Shown piece after piece: positions 38,092 to 48,666 of a stretch of DNA of 64,000 nt. The first letter of the stretch is position 1. Every line of letters starts with the position of its first letter. This DNA is from an uncultured Clostridia bacterium (GTDB lineage Bacteria > Bacillota > Clostridia > TANB77 > CAG-508). The notes beneath the pieces were generated by a model, which was not told where the DNA came from, searched no databases, and saw only the letters and a program-made list of their open reading frames with translations. The position numbers were made by a program, and so were the translations under genes. The stretch lies in contig CAKPRQ010000008.1 in assembly GCA_934182605.1 (NCBI GenBank), positions 21,173 through 85,172 on the forward strand. The letters are read 5' to 3'.

Positions 38092-39933
38092 CTATGCTCT
38101 AGTCTCATTACTACCATTATTATTGCCACTATTAGTAGCGTTATTGTTTTCAGTATCTTTTAGATTTATTCTTCTTATGACACTTTCAAAACTTCCATCT
38201 TCGCCTGTTTTTTCTAATTGATGTTTCATAACTTGCATATTATATGCCAATAATTTTTCTGTTCCTTCTAATTTTTTACCTATTTCTGAGTTTAAATCCA
38301 TATTGAAAAGTATTTTTGCTCTTTCCAGCATTTGTTCGTTATCGAATTTGTTATCTGCTTTCATTTGTTTAAAGCTTTCATTTAAATTACGTTCTGCATT
38401 TTTAGTTCTTCCATTTTCTATAACATCTGTAGTTCCCTTCTTAGCAACCCACTTTGCACCAGCTTTTATTGCATTTCCTGCTACATAACCTGCAACTCCA
38501 CCCTCAATTAAATCTTGTACTCCCTTAGCTGTTGGTGTTGCAAGAGCTGTTCCAAACATAGTAGTACCAGCCTTATATCCAACATCAGCATATACTTTTC
38601 CTGCTTTTACTATACCTTTTGCCAACTTATTATCCTCTATAAAATTATTAAAAGATTTTAATTTATTTTGTACTGCATCAGACCCCCAAGCATTTGCAAC
38701 TTTTTGTGATAAAGAACTAACACCACTGCCTATTGGTCCTGTACCAATCCCTTTTCCATTTTCTGTTTGTGGCAATTTATTAGCTATGGCACTAACAGCC
38801 TTACCAGTTCCTTGTGCAGTAGCTCTTCCTGCTTTCCCTCCAAATTTCTTTAAAGCCAAAGCACCTCCAGCAGCTACAGCAAATGAACTACTCATTTTAC
38901 CAATATTATCTGCTTGTATTCCAAAAATCTTTTTAACAATATCTTCTGCCTGTAATATGAACACTAAACACATGATTGCTAATACTGATGTAGAAAAATT
39001 AGAAGCATCTAGTGAAGACATTACTACACTAGCAAATACTACATATATTACACAGTGAAAAGGTTGAATTAATACTGTCCACATAAATTCTTTCATCCAC
39101 GAATCTAACGCTTGCGATTTACTATCTCCAACTTTATCAATCGCGTATGTAATCGTTATTAACGGTGCAATTACAATTAAAAATGCCACAACAATTAAAC
39201 GTTTTATATACATTAATAAAAATGCAAGTGTAATACCTACAAGTATTACAAATATAAATGTAGCAGTTAGTGTTTTGGAAACTTCCTGAGCCCATTTAAC
39301 TTGATCACTTACCTGTTCTATAAAATTAGTCAATTGCCCACTAGAGGAATCATTCATAGTTTCTGCTAAAATATTTACTATTAAATTATTTGCATTTATT
39401 ACTAATATAATTATATAATGCAATACAAATATTAATATAAAACCTACTGCCCAATCCATTAACATTCTTTTATATTCTGCCTTATCTGTTGCAACTGTAG
39501 AAGTAGCCATTCTTATTGCTATATATAATAATACACATAAAGAACCTATTATTGCAATAGTTCTCATTACATAATACCAAGATGCTATATTTTCTTGTAA
39601 TTTAGAAGTAAAACTATCTGCACTGGTTGATTCAAAAAAATTTATATTTGTTAATTCTAATTTATTAAAAAGTATTGTTTCAGGAGTTACAGTTTCATCA
39701 TTATTGGCTCCTGCAACATTTGTAAGGAGTAATAATCCTTCTCCAAACCAATAAGCTAACATAATAATAGGATTAATTAATAAACCTAAACCGAAATCAA
39801 CAGCTGTTCCTAAGTCTGTGTTTGATGAACCGGATTGTGCTCCATTATCAGCATAAATTGTTGGATAACAGAAATTAAATGTTATTATAAATATTAATAC
39901 AATTATTAATATCTTACCTTTTTTCCTAATCAT
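38092..39933 (-). CDS. VirB6-like polytopic T4SS protein (paralogue 1)
   Basis: 613 residues. Signal peptide (ILIIVLIFIITFNFCYPTIYA). The VirB6-like core (~130-340) starts at IASWYYVMRTIAIIGSLC and has five to six spans, including DWAVGFILIFVLHYIIILV and KRLIVVAFLIVIAPLITITYA. The tail (~350-613) is Gly/Ala-rich then charged, cytosolic. The core aligns with cores at 39961-44022 and 45296-46540. VirB6 proteins form the inner-membrane channel platform. The tail carries an Asn-rich end (NNATNSGNNNGSN). Confidence 0.8.
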   Translation of the reverse strand: MIRKKGKILIIVLIFIITFNFCYPTIYADNGAQSGSSNTDLGTAVDFGLGLLINPIIMLAYWFGEGLLLLTNVAGANNDETVTPETILFNKLELTNINFFESTSADSFTSKLQENIASWYYVMRTIAIIGSLCVLLYIAIRMATSTVATDKAEYKRMLMDWAVGFILIFVLHYIIILVINANNLIVNILAETMNDSSSGQLTNFIEQVSDQVKWAQEVSKTLTATFIFVILVGITLAFLLMYIKRLIVVAFLIVIAPLITITYAIDKVGDSKSQALDSWMKEFMWTVLIQPFHCVIYVVFASVVMSSLDASNFSTSVLAIMCLVFILQAEDIVKKIFGIQADNIGKMSSSFAVAAGGALALKKFGGKAGRATAQGTGKAVSAIANKLPQTENGKGIGTGPIGSGVSSLSQKVANAWGSDAVQNKLKSFNNFIEDNKLAKGIVKAGKVYADVGYKAGTTMFGTALATPTAKGVQDLIEGGVAGYVAGNAIKAGAKWVAKKGTTDVIENGRTKNAERNLNESFKQMKADNKFDNEQMLERAKILFNMDLNSEIGKKLEGTEKLLAYNMQVMKHQLEKTGEDGSFESVIRRINLKDTENNNATNSGNNNGSNETRA

Positions 39934-39960
39934 TTTTCTTACTCCTTTTCTATGTTTAAT

Positions 39961-42900
39961 TTAAGCTTTAATATTTATATAATCTACTAGGTAATTTCTA
40001 ATATTTTTTACTAAATCACTTACACTTTGATATTGTAATTCACCTTTACTATTACGTTTTTTTTCTATTTTTTTATCTTTTACCTCATATAATTGGTACA
40101 TTTCTTCACCTGTTAATTCTTTATATTCTGCATTTATTCTTTTTAGTTCTCTTACTCTATCCATTAATTTTTCATATTTAGGATTTTTAATTTGTCTATT
40201 AATAGCTTCTTTTCTTTTTAAAGCAGAATCTATTATACCTATTAATTCTTCTGATTTCATATTCTGAATTACATCATCTACTTTTTCTTCTATTTCTTCT
40301 TTTGTTAATAATTTTCTTTCTGAATTTCTATCGTTTTCACTCTCTTTATCTTTCAAATGCACTGTAGCTTTTTCTGTTTGTTGTTTTTCTAATTCTTTTT
40401 CATTATCACCTACATGTTTTGTCATATCTTTTCCGAACATACTAACTTTTTCTTCTGTACCTTCAGTCTTATCGCTATTCCTGCTATATTTTTCTCTTAT
40501 GCTAGCTGCAGTATCTGAAGACTCTACAATATAATTATTGGCTGTTACAATTCTATCTCTTATTTCATCCCTTATAACTTCTGAAAAATCATTATTCAAG
40601 GTAATATCCTTATATTTCTTTCCTACTGTTTCACCTAATTGCTTTGCCATATTTTCAATATCTTTATTAGTAAGTTTACCATCTTTTTTCTTAACTATGT
40701 AATTTTTAACTAATTTTTCTATATCTTTCTTATCAACTTCCATAAGAGTTGCATTTACAGCCCTCTCAAAATCTTCTTTATCTATATTTCTTGCAACCTC
40801 TTCCATTTTTTCTTTTGCTTCTTTAACTTTTTCCGTTCCATCTTGATTATCTTTATTAGTTTTGCGTTGTAGTTCTAATTCTACAATATCTCGAGCCAAC
40901 TTATCTTCAACATCTCTTGCTTGTTCTAATAATTCTCTTTTTCTAACAAAACTGGTTTGCAATACATAATTAGCATCATCATAGTTCATCTTCATATTTG
41001 CTATCCCTTCACTACCTCCTGCTGTCGCCCAAGCAAATACTAATCTTTTACCTGTCCACTTCCTTTTTTCACCAGTTGATTTAGCACCTTCTATTTTTCT
41101 TCGTCCCATACTTGAAGCTAATGAGTGAATGCCATATGCACCAAGACCCAAACCATATTTAGGAGATATTACTAACATTGGTATTGATGCCATTACTGAA
41201 AAAGACCCTGCCACCGTATGGTATATATCCTTTAAGCCTTGAGTGGCAAAAGCTGTTCTTGCTTCTTTTTCTTCTTTTCTTAAATCATCTAATCTATTAT
41301 TCACTGTACTCATAGTAAAATAGTTTTTCTTTTCTGGATCCTCTTCATAATACGGAGTGATTGGCACACCGTTTTTATCTACAATCCAATCCGCACCTCC
41401 AAATAGTATAGTGTTTACCATTCTCGTATTTGGTTTAACTGAGCTTGACGCTAAAACCTTTTTTGCTCTCCTCTCTCTCATTTCTTCTTCTGTTTCTTCC
41501 ACACCTTCTGGTGCTTTAAATTGATTCTCCCACTCTGAAATTGAAGATAAATTTTGTATTTTATTCGTATGTATATTATTTAGTTTACTAACGATACCTT
41601 CTTTTTTATTTACAGCATTTTCTGCTTTTTCCCCAACTTTATTAAATACGACTTGTGTTGCTTTAAAAGCCGCTAATTGTCCTACTGTAGAGTCTAATAA
41701 ACTACCTGATGTTGAAGCTTTATTAAATCCAAAAATCTTTTTAACTAATGCTTCTGAACCCATTAAAAATCCTAATGTCATTAACGCAATAATTCCACCT
41801 TTAAATGTAGCTAATTTAGAAATATCGAATGCTAATCCTATTATTGCTGTATATACAACTGTATGTATAAATTGTATTAATACGTTATATGTGTATTCCT
41901 TCCCCCAATCACCTATTTTATATTTCTTCTTATTTATAGAATATAATAATCCCATGATAGGTGAGATTACTGTCAAAACTGCAATTATAAACATTCTTTT
42001 TGCATAAAGTATTGTAAATCTTATTGTAAAAATAACTAATACCATATACATAACTGCTGCCACTAATCCTGTTGTTGCTCTTATGTCATATGCTTGTATT
42101 CTTATTGCTTCATATAAACTTGTTTGGCCATCATTTTGAGTTGTTATGTTACTATTCGTACCCGTCTCTATGTTTGGTGAATTTACAGTAGTACTTGATG
42201 TTGCAATTGGGTCTAATAATTTCACTATTTGGTTATTAAAAGCAATTATTGCTACCATAAAATAATGTATAGAAAAAACTATTATAAAACCTACTAACCA
42301 ATCAATTAACTTTGATTTATATTCACCTCTTGTGTCTGGTACTGATATAGCGATTTTTATACCTATATACAGTAATGTTACTAACATTCCCATTATTACA
42401 GCCATTCTTATAATGTAATACCAGCTCGCTAATGTTTCTCTTAATTTATATAGTAAACTACCTTCACTTAACTTCTGTCCACCTGCATTTTCAAAATCAA
42501 AAAAATTTATATCTAATACAGGTACTCTATTAAAAATTATATCTTCAACAGTTATTTTTTTTTTTGTTTCTGATGCATCTATATCAGAAGATTGGGTTAC
42601 TGATGGTTTTGTGTTTGCTGTAGTTGAAGTGTTATTTTCATTATCTGCTAATGTAATTACTGGGGTTAATTCTAATTTTGATTTTGCAGTTTCTTCTGTA
42701 TATCCAAGCATTACACTTGAAGAAACTTTAGTTAAAACCATACTTTCATTTAAATTCGCTGTACTCTGCGTTGCAGGCTCAATTCCAAAATTCAAAATAT
42801 TTGACATTACGTTTTCTACAATGGCTGTCCAACCTATAAGTACCGCCTTAACTGCATACGTTACAAAACCTATTAACCAATCTAAAACATTTCCTGTTCC

Positions 42901-44022
42901 TTCTATTAACCAGTTAAATAAACTTACTCTTCCAACATATTGTCCATATGTAGGTGTTCCTTTATAAAAATAACCTTCTGATGTTGCCAAAATTTGGTCT
43001 TCTAAAACCATGTCTTTTGGCCATACTACAGTATTATTTCCTGGTAATACAATAGGGTCATGTTCCAAACCATTTGTACTTGATGAAGTACTTCCTTCAC
43101 CAGTTCCACCACCTGTACCGCTTCCATCACCTGGGTTTGTTGTTGTTAAGTTTGTAACATCTATAGCCCTTCCAGCACTTATTGGACCAATATAGGATGC
43201 AACCTTATCAAACCTATTAGGATTGTATTCTACTATAACCACTTGCTCAGTTACATTCATAATTCCATTCTTTGGTAATTGCAATGTTGGCATTTTTTTA
43301 TTATAACTTGGGTGATCAGCAATGTACTTAGGATTTTGATTCAAAAACTCTAACAATTTTTGTCTCATAACAGCACTAGATTTATTAACTCCTGAGAATC
43401 CACGTGCTTCAGCTATATAATTTTTACCAGTCCCACGGCAATCCCCTAAGTAAATTGCAACATGCCCTTTTTTCCATAATATATCTCCTTCTTTTAATGA
43501 TGACATACCTGATGATACGGTAAACCAATCGGAACTTTCAGAATACTTAGAAGAATTCCAAGCCCAATTTCCATAAGGCGTTCCTACTGTCATATTATAT
43601 GCAGCACTAACTAACGAAGAGCAATCAAAAGGTATTGTATCTTTTATATCATCTCCTAACAAGTTACAATAATATGATTTTACTACAGGCATTTTTACAT
43701 CTTCCCAATCTTCGCCTAAATCTCTAACTAAAATTTCTTTTACCTTTATTAAATCTGCTTCAGTTAAATTTACATAGCCTGTTGTTAATTGCTTAGTGCT
43801 TTGGGTTACTTTTCTCCAATCATATCCATACATACGATGACCTTGTGAATATCTCAATATTCTCGATTTATTACCTTCATCTATTATTTTTACAATAACA
43901 TCTACAAGTGCTTTTCTTTGAGCATCGTTTAAACTTTCTCCATAAGAAAATGATGGTATAATTCCTAATAACATTATTAGAGTAATTATTACAATCAATA
44001 CAAATTTTTTTATAATATTCAT
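39961..44022 (-). CDS. NlpC/P60 peptidase fused to VirB6-like channel protein
   Basis: 1353 residues. Signal peptide (~5-28). NlpC/P60-type domain at ~90-215: the catalytic Cys in FDCSSLVSAAY (~132) and His in GHVAIYLGD (~189) are both present. Ser/Gly linker, a first membrane segment (~375-400), then a VirB6-like core (~510-755) with LASWYYIIRMAVIMGML and DWLVGFIIVFSIHYFMV. A ~550-residue charged helical tail follows. The fusion joins a VirB1-like wall hydrolase to the channel protein. In Gram-positive conjugation systems these functions are usually separate (CwlT/TcpG and TcpH-like). Start ATG behind GGGAGGTGAT. Confidence 0.8.
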   Translation of the reverse strand: MNIIKKFVLIVIITLIMLLGIIPSFSYGESLNDAQRKALVDVIVKIIDEGNKSRILRYSQGHRMYGYDWRKVTQSTKQLTTGYVNLTEADLIKVKEILVRDLGEDWEDVKMPVVKSYYCNLLGDDIKDTIPFDCSSLVSAAYNMTVGTPYGNWAWNSSKYSESSDWFTVSSGMSSLKEGDILWKKGHVAIYLGDCRGTGKNYIAEARGFSGVNKSSAVMRQKLLEFLNQNPKYIADHPSYNKKMPTLQLPKNGIMNVTEQVVIVEYNPNRFDKVASYIGPISAGRAIDVTNLTTTNPGDGSGTGGGTGEGSTSSSTNGLEHDPIVLPGNNTVVWPKDMVLEDQILATSEGYFYKGTPTYGQYVGRVSLFNWLIEGTGNVLDWLIGFVTYAVKAVLIGWTAIVENVMSNILNFGIEPATQSTANLNESMVLTKVSSSVMLGYTEETAKSKLELTPVITLADNENNTSTTANTKPSVTQSSDIDASETKKKITVEDIIFNRVPVLDINFFDFENAGGQKLSEGSLLYKLRETLASWYYIIRMAVIMGMLVTLLYIGIKIAISVPDTRGEYKSKLIDWLVGFIIVFSIHYFMVAIIAFNNQIVKLLDPIATSSTTVNSPNIETGTNSNITTQNDGQTSLYEAIRIQAYDIRATTGLVAAVMYMVLVIFTIRFTILYAKRMFIIAVLTVISPIMGLLYSINKKKYKIGDWGKEYTYNVLIQFIHTVVYTAIIGLAFDISKLATFKGGIIALMTLGFLMGSEALVKKIFGFNKASTSGSLLDSTVGQLAAFKATQVVFNKVGEKAENAVNKKEGIVSKLNNIHTNKIQNLSSISEWENQFKAPEGVEETEEEMRERRAKKVLASSSVKPNTRMVNTILFGGADWIVDKNGVPITPYYEEDPEKKNYFTMSTVNNRLDDLRKEEKEARTAFATQGLKDIYHTVAGSFSVMASIPMLVISPKYGLGLGAYGIHSLASSMGRRKIEGAKSTGEKRKWTGKRLVFAWATAGGSEGIANMKMNYDDANYVLQTSFVRKRELLEQARDVEDKLARDIVELELQRKTNKDNQDGTEKVKEAKEKMEEVARNIDKEDFERAVNATLMEVDKKDIEKLVKNYIVKKKDGKLTNKDIENMAKQLGETVGKKYKDITLNNDFSEVIRDEIRDRIVTANNYIVESSDTAASIREKYSRNSDKTEGTEEKVSMFGKDMTKHVGDNEKELEKQQTEKATVHLKDKESENDRNSERKLLTKEEIEEKVDDVIQNMKSEELIGIIDSALKRKEAINRQIKNPKYEKLMDRVRELKRINAEYKELTGEEMYQLYEVKDKKIEKKRNSKGELQYQSVSDLVKNIRNYLVDYINIKA

Positions 44023-44039
44023 AAGATCACCTCCCTAAT

Positions 44040-45272
44040 TTATACATACTTCCAATCTTCATCATCTTCAAAATCCCCGTCTTCACTATTAGCCTGTATT
44101 AAATAATTTCTTTCTCTTTCATATTCATCTACAGAATCGCCTTCTACGAAGTATACATATGATGGTATTTCTATTTCAATTTTACTTAACTCTTCTTGTG
44201 TATAATTTTCTATTATTTTCCCTATAAAATTATTATATATTATTATACCATGATTCTCCGTTACCCCAAATTGAAATTTTATTCCTGCTAATGGATAAGA
44301 TAAATTTACTACATATTCATTATAGTAATATTCTTCGTAATTTTCCCATATATCTGTAGCACCTGATACTAATTTTTTTATTGAACTATCTTCCTCATAT
44401 TTTTCAATAAGTTCACTTATACTTTTTACTTCTTTCTCTACAGGATATATGGAAATTTGATTTTGGTTGAAAAATACATATAAATCTTCTCCTTTATACC
44501 CTATATAGAAGTCATCTGCACTTCCAAAAGTAGGTGCACCTAATTTAGATATTATCGTATTGAATGAGTCGCCTACTTTTATGCCATTTACTACTGTACC
44601 CTCATATCTATCGTCAAATATAAGATTAAAAACTTTTTCATCTATTTCGTATATATTTATTCCAAAAGTAGCATACTCTATATATTCATCTACTTGATTT
44701 TCTGGTTCTCCTATACTTAATTTATTTTTATCCCATCCATTTTGTATTAAAGTATTTATTTCAACAGATTCTATATTTAATTCTGTTGTTTTCATTTTTT
44801 TATAATTTGCTAATGCTTTTTGTGATTCGTAATGTCCAAAGAAATTTGTGTCTCCATTTATATAACTTCCTATTAATTGCCCATTTTCTTTATCACATAC
44901 TATTTTTAATTCTATTTGTTTTTCTTCATCTATTACTCTAACATTATCGTAGTTCATTTTTTGTGCTACAGCTATAATTAGAGAATTATAGAAATCCTTC
45001 TGTGACTCTTCTCCTTCATATAGCCCATATTTCAATTCCACATATATATCTTTATAATACTTTTCATCTTTAGAATCTTCCATCTTTATATATTTTCCAT
45101 ACATCTGATTTATTAAAGTTTCTACATCTGGCATTTCTTCTATAGTTGAATAAATAGGAGTATTTTGCATATTTATTTCTCTACTTCCTATTATTAGTAA
45201 TAGGACTATGAATACTATTAATAAAACTATTAAAGTAATTTTTATTGTTTTATATAAATTCTTATTTTTCAT
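44040..45272 (-). CDS. Membrane-anchored T4SS accessory protein, unknown family
   Basis: 410 residues. One N-terminal membrane helix (ITLIVLLIVFIVLLLIIG, ~11-28), then an extracellular mixed alpha/beta region. Tyr/Glu-rich, pI low. The segment VNGIKVGDSFNTIISKLGAP (~231-250) resembles the SmpA/BamE-like G-D-S-x5-L-G-x-P turn seen in several cell-envelope proteins. Between two VirB6-like genes in the operon, so probably an envelope component. No firm family. Confidence 0.6.
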   Translation of the reverse strand: MKNKNLYKTIKITLIVLLIVFIVLLLIIGSREINMQNTPIYSTIEEMPDVETLINQMYGKYIKMEDSKDEKYYKDIYVELKYGLYEGEESQKDFYNSLIIAVAQKMNYDNVRVIDEEKQIELKIVCDKENGQLIGSYINGDTNFFGHYESQKALANYKKMKTTELNIESVEINTLIQNGWDKNKLSIGEPENQVDEYIEYATFGINIYEIDEKVFNLIFDDRYEGTVVNGIKVGDSFNTIISKLGAPTFGSADDFYIGYKGEDLYVFFNQNQISIYPVEKEVKSISELIEKYEEDSSIKKLVSGATDIWENYEEYYYNEYVVNLSYPLAGIKFQFGVTENHGIIIYNNFIGKIIENYTQEELSKIEIEIPSYVYFVEGDSVDEYERERNYLIQANSEDGDFEDDEDWKYV

Positions 45273-45295
45273 ACATACTCCTTTTATTCCTTTAC

Positions 45296-46540
45296 TTAAA
45301 TTTTTGCAATTAAACTTGTAAAGCTTGTGCCTTCCGTTACTCCGCCTATTGAAGAACCTTTTAATTTAAATAATCCTCTTAATACTTGTTCTGCCTTACC
45401 TATACCAAACATAAATAATATTGCTATTATTGGATATAATTCTGCTATTGCACCTGCTGAATATAGTAAGACTAAAAATAGTATTAGATGCATTGGTTGT
45501 ATAAATGTATTTGTAATAAATTCTTCTAGCCAAGCATTAAAAGCTTGAGCTTTACAATCGTTTGATTTGTCTACTGCATATGTAACTGTTACTAATGGTG
45601 CTATTAATATTAAAAATGCATTTGATATAACCCTTTTTAAATACATAAAGAAAAATTTTGTTTGGTACCACACCAACATAGCATACAATATAGCTTGTAA
45701 AAATAAATTCCAACCACTAGCCTTTGCTGCTTCTATTCTCTGTAATACTGCAATTTCAAATTGTGTAGTTTCTACAGGTGCTAAGGCACTTAATACTTTT
45801 ACTAATTGATTTGATACTGTTATCAATACCAATACTATATAATGTAAGACAAATATTAACGCAAAACTAACAATCCATGCTGTTAATATTTTTTTATATT
45901 TTACTCTATCTGTTACTGTAGTTGAGGCTGCCATTCTTATTCCAGAATATAATAATATTATTAAACTAAATATAATGGCTAATGTTCTTACTGTACCATA
46001 CCAATTAGCTACGGATTCTTTTATTACTACATTAAAATTGGATTCCGATTGTCCTGATGTAGCTGTAGAGGTTGATGAATTTGTAACAAATATATTTATA
46101 TCAAATAAATCGTATTTTCCCATTAACAAATTTTGTATTGTAAACATATCAGATTTTGAAGTAGCTCCAACAAAATCTGACATAATTCCTTGTAAGAGTC
46201 TGGGGATTATCTTTACTAAAATTGCTAATTGACTTCCTATAAAACTACCTTGTTCTGACTGCAAATTTGTATCTCTATCATGTTCTTCTGATACTGGTAT
46301 TTTATTTGTCCCATTATTAACTGTATTAACAGGTCTAGTTTCATTACTAGAACCAGTTGCTTGACCTGAGCCTCCATACTTATCTATAGAATTACCTGTA
46401 AAAATATTATTATGATTTGTATTTGTATGACTTAAAAATGGATCTTCTTTATCTGCTGCCATAACAACATTAGAAAGTAGTGCATTTGTTAAAATTATAC
46501 TTACTAATGTTATTATTAAATAATTATATAACTTTTTCAT
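45296..46540 (-). CDS. VirB6-like polytopic T4SS protein (paralogue 3)
   Basis: 414 residues from the ATG at 46540, which has GAAAGGAG at the right distance; a GTG two codons upstream is less likely. Signal peptide (YLIITLVSIILTNALLSNVVMAA). The core starts at VANWYGTVRTLAIIFSLIIL and includes TAWIVSFALIFVLHYIVLVL and KRVISNAFLILIAPLVTVTYAV. The C-terminal tail is short, unlike the two paralogues. Probably the minimal channel subunit. Confidence 0.8.
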   Translation of the reverse strand: MKKLYNYLIITLVSIILTNALLSNVVMAADKEDPFLSHTNTNHNNIFTGNSIDKYGGSGQATGSSNETRPVNTVNNGTNKIPVSEEHDRDTNLQSEQGSFIGSQLAILVKIIPRLLQGIMSDFVGATSKSDMFTIQNLLMGKYDLFDINIFVTNSSTSTATSGQSESNFNVVIKESVANWYGTVRTLAIIFSLIILLYSGIRMAASTTVTDRVKYKKILTAWIVSFALIFVLHYIVLVLITVSNQLVKVLSALAPVETTQFEIAVLQRIEAAKASGWNLFLQAILYAMLVWYQTKFFFMYLKRVISNAFLILIAPLVTVTYAVDKSNDCKAQAFNAWLEEFITNTFIQPMHLILFLVLLYSAGAIAELYPIIAILFMFGIGKAEQVLRGLFKLKGSSIGGVTEGTSFTSLIAKI

Positions 46541-46608
46541 TTGCACTCCTTTCTATAATTAAATGTAATAAACTCAATGCATACTTTATAAAACTTGTTA
46601 TACTTAAA

Positions 46609-48654
46609 TTAATATCCTCTATTCTTTCTTGCTGCTTCTTGTTTTTTACGTTCTTGCATTTTTTGAATCTCGTTAACATTTGTCTCTACGAATTCAAATT
46701 CTTTTTGTGTTGGTTGTATTGCTATTATTGCAGAATCTGCCCCTACTTTTAATAATCCTTCTCCTCTGTTACAAGTAGTTAAGAAAGATGATTCCCCTTC
46801 GCTTAACTTAAATACTTCTCTCAAATATTGTATTTCTGATTTATCTTGTGCTAAAAACAATTTTGTATCTGATGATGTTAATACTGCTTGTACTTCTGGC
46901 TTCTCATAAAAGTCTTGGAATTTTTGTGACATTACGCATAGCGATACATTTCTTTTTCTAGCACGTCTTGCCATTGTATTTAAGAAATCTACAGCTTCTG
47001 GATATGGAAGTAACATCCACGCTTCATCTATTAATACTCTTTTCTTTTTAGCTTTTTTCTTATCTTCACTATTCTTTTTAACATATTTTTCCCAAATCCA
47101 TGAAAGTAATATTTGTTGTGCTAATGGTCTTGCAAACCTCTCTTCTAGTTGTGATATATCCAAATTAATAAATGGTACATCATCTAATAATTCGAATGTC
47201 GATTGTCCATCGAAGTAAGCCATTTGTCCATCATATTCTCTTATGTATTGTTTCATAACTTTTACTAAGTAACTATAATGGAAACGATAATCTGGGTTTG
47301 TATTAGACTTTTCGTTTGACATTATTCTTCTATACCATGAACCTATTGTTGGCATTTCTTTCTTTTCTCTATCTTCTAATTTCTTAATCTCTCCATTTAA
47401 TATTGGTTTGTATAAACTTTCTATATTATTTGTTATTCCCAAAGACATATATTCATCAGCTACTGCTTCTGCTATGATTTGTTTTGTAAGCTCATTTACT
47501 TCTCTACTTCTTGTACTTCCTCTTGCCATTGTAAGTAATGCTTGTGTAACGTCTTCTACTTTATTTTCTACATTTAATGTTATTCTTTCCTTTCCTGTTA
47601 TTTCGTCTTTTGTTACTTCTGGCTCTATATCAAATAAGTTTATAATTGTTTTTGAACTTGGACTTATGTTAACATTTATTCCGCCTAAACTTTCTGCAAC
47701 TATTCCATATTCACCTTCAGCGTCTAGTGCTAAACTCTCTATTCCCATTAATACTGAAGAACGTGCCGTTATAGTTTTTATTGTAACACCTTTACCAGCA
47801 CCAGATTTACCAAATATAACCATGTTATAATTTGTTAACTTTGGACTAAAATTATCAAATAATATTGGCAATCCTGTTTGTCTATTAAAAGCTATTGGTA
47901 TACCTGTTTGATGTCCTACTTCTGATGTAAAAAATGGAAATACTGTTCCCATTGAACTTCTATCAAAAGTATGATTTTTTGAAATTTTATTATCACAAAA
48001 TGGCATATTTGAACGAAAAGCTTGTTCTTGTATTGCCCACGCTGGTTTTATACCTATTAAAGTTTTACTCATTTCTGCTGATAACATTTCAGTATTTTTA
48101 TCTAAATCTTCTAAGCTATAAGCAAATAATGTACACATCATAGATGCTTGAAATAATTTATTAAATCCTGCTGCAATTGCATCTCTTAAATCTTCAGCTT
48201 CCATTCTTTTTTGTGCTAATAATCTCTCACGGTTAATATCGCCTCTATCCATTGCTACAACTCTTTCAGATTCTAGTTCGTTTATTGTTCTGTTTAAATC
48301 TGTTTGTGATGTACTTTCACTAACCGGATTTATAAATACTGAAGTATTTAAATCGCCAAATGTATACATACTTCTTAAGAATTCTGGAAATGTACACATT
48401 CTAGGTATTGTTGTTACTATCATTGTTCTAGCATATTTAGTCTTACTTGATATTATCTCTATATGATTTGTATGTGTTGCATCTATTCCTGCTGGTGCAA
48501 TTAAATCTTTTAAGTTTTTCTTATTTTTTTCTAATAAAGTTTGTTCTTCTATATTATTTAATAATGGATTATATGTATTTGCCATTTGATTATTATTTTG
48601 TTGTTCTGCCTTATTTTTCATCAAAAAACATCTCCTTTTATTTTCTTTTGTCAT
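46609..48654 (-). CDS. virB4: VirB4-type T4SS ATPase (motor domain)
   Basis: 681 residues, or 670 if the second ATG (48621), which has AAGGAG upstream, is used. Walker A GKSGAGKGVT at ~280-290, Walker B RVLIDEAWMLL at ~537-547, then MSQKFQDF and SSDTKLFLAQDKSE, as in TraE/TcpF/VirB4. It hydrolyses ATP at the inner membrane to drive pilus assembly or substrate transport. The N-terminal domain of a usual VirB4 (800+ residues) is only partly here; the preceding gene may supply the rest. Confidence 0.9.
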   Translation of the reverse strand: MTKENKRRCFLMKNKAEQQNNNQMANTYNPLLNNIEEQTLLEKNKKNLKDLIAPAGIDATHTNHIEIISSKTKYARTMIVTTIPRMCTFPEFLRSMYTFGDLNTSVFINPVSESTSQTDLNRTINELESERVVAMDRGDINRERLLAQKRMEAEDLRDAIAAGFNKLFQASMMCTLFAYSLEDLDKNTEMLSAEMSKTLIGIKPAWAIQEQAFRSNMPFCDNKISKNHTFDRSSMGTVFPFFTSEVGHQTGIPIAFNRQTGLPILFDNFSPKLTNYNMVIFGKSGAGKGVTIKTITARSSVLMGIESLALDAEGEYGIVAESLGGINVNISPSSKTIINLFDIEPEVTKDEITGKERITLNVENKVEDVTQALLTMARGSTRSREVNELTKQIIAEAVADEYMSLGITNNIESLYKPILNGEIKKLEDREKKEMPTIGSWYRRIMSNEKSNTNPDYRFHYSYLVKVMKQYIREYDGQMAYFDGQSTFELLDDVPFINLDISQLEERFARPLAQQILLSWIWEKYVKKNSEDKKKAKKKRVLIDEAWMLLPYPEAVDFLNTMARRARKRNVSLCVMSQKFQDFYEKPEVQAVLTSSDTKLFLAQDKSEIQYLREVFKLSEGESSFLTTCNRGEGLLKVGADSAIIAIQPTQKEFEFVETNVNEIQKMQERKKQEAARKNRGY

Positions 48655-48666
48655 CCCTCAGGTGAA

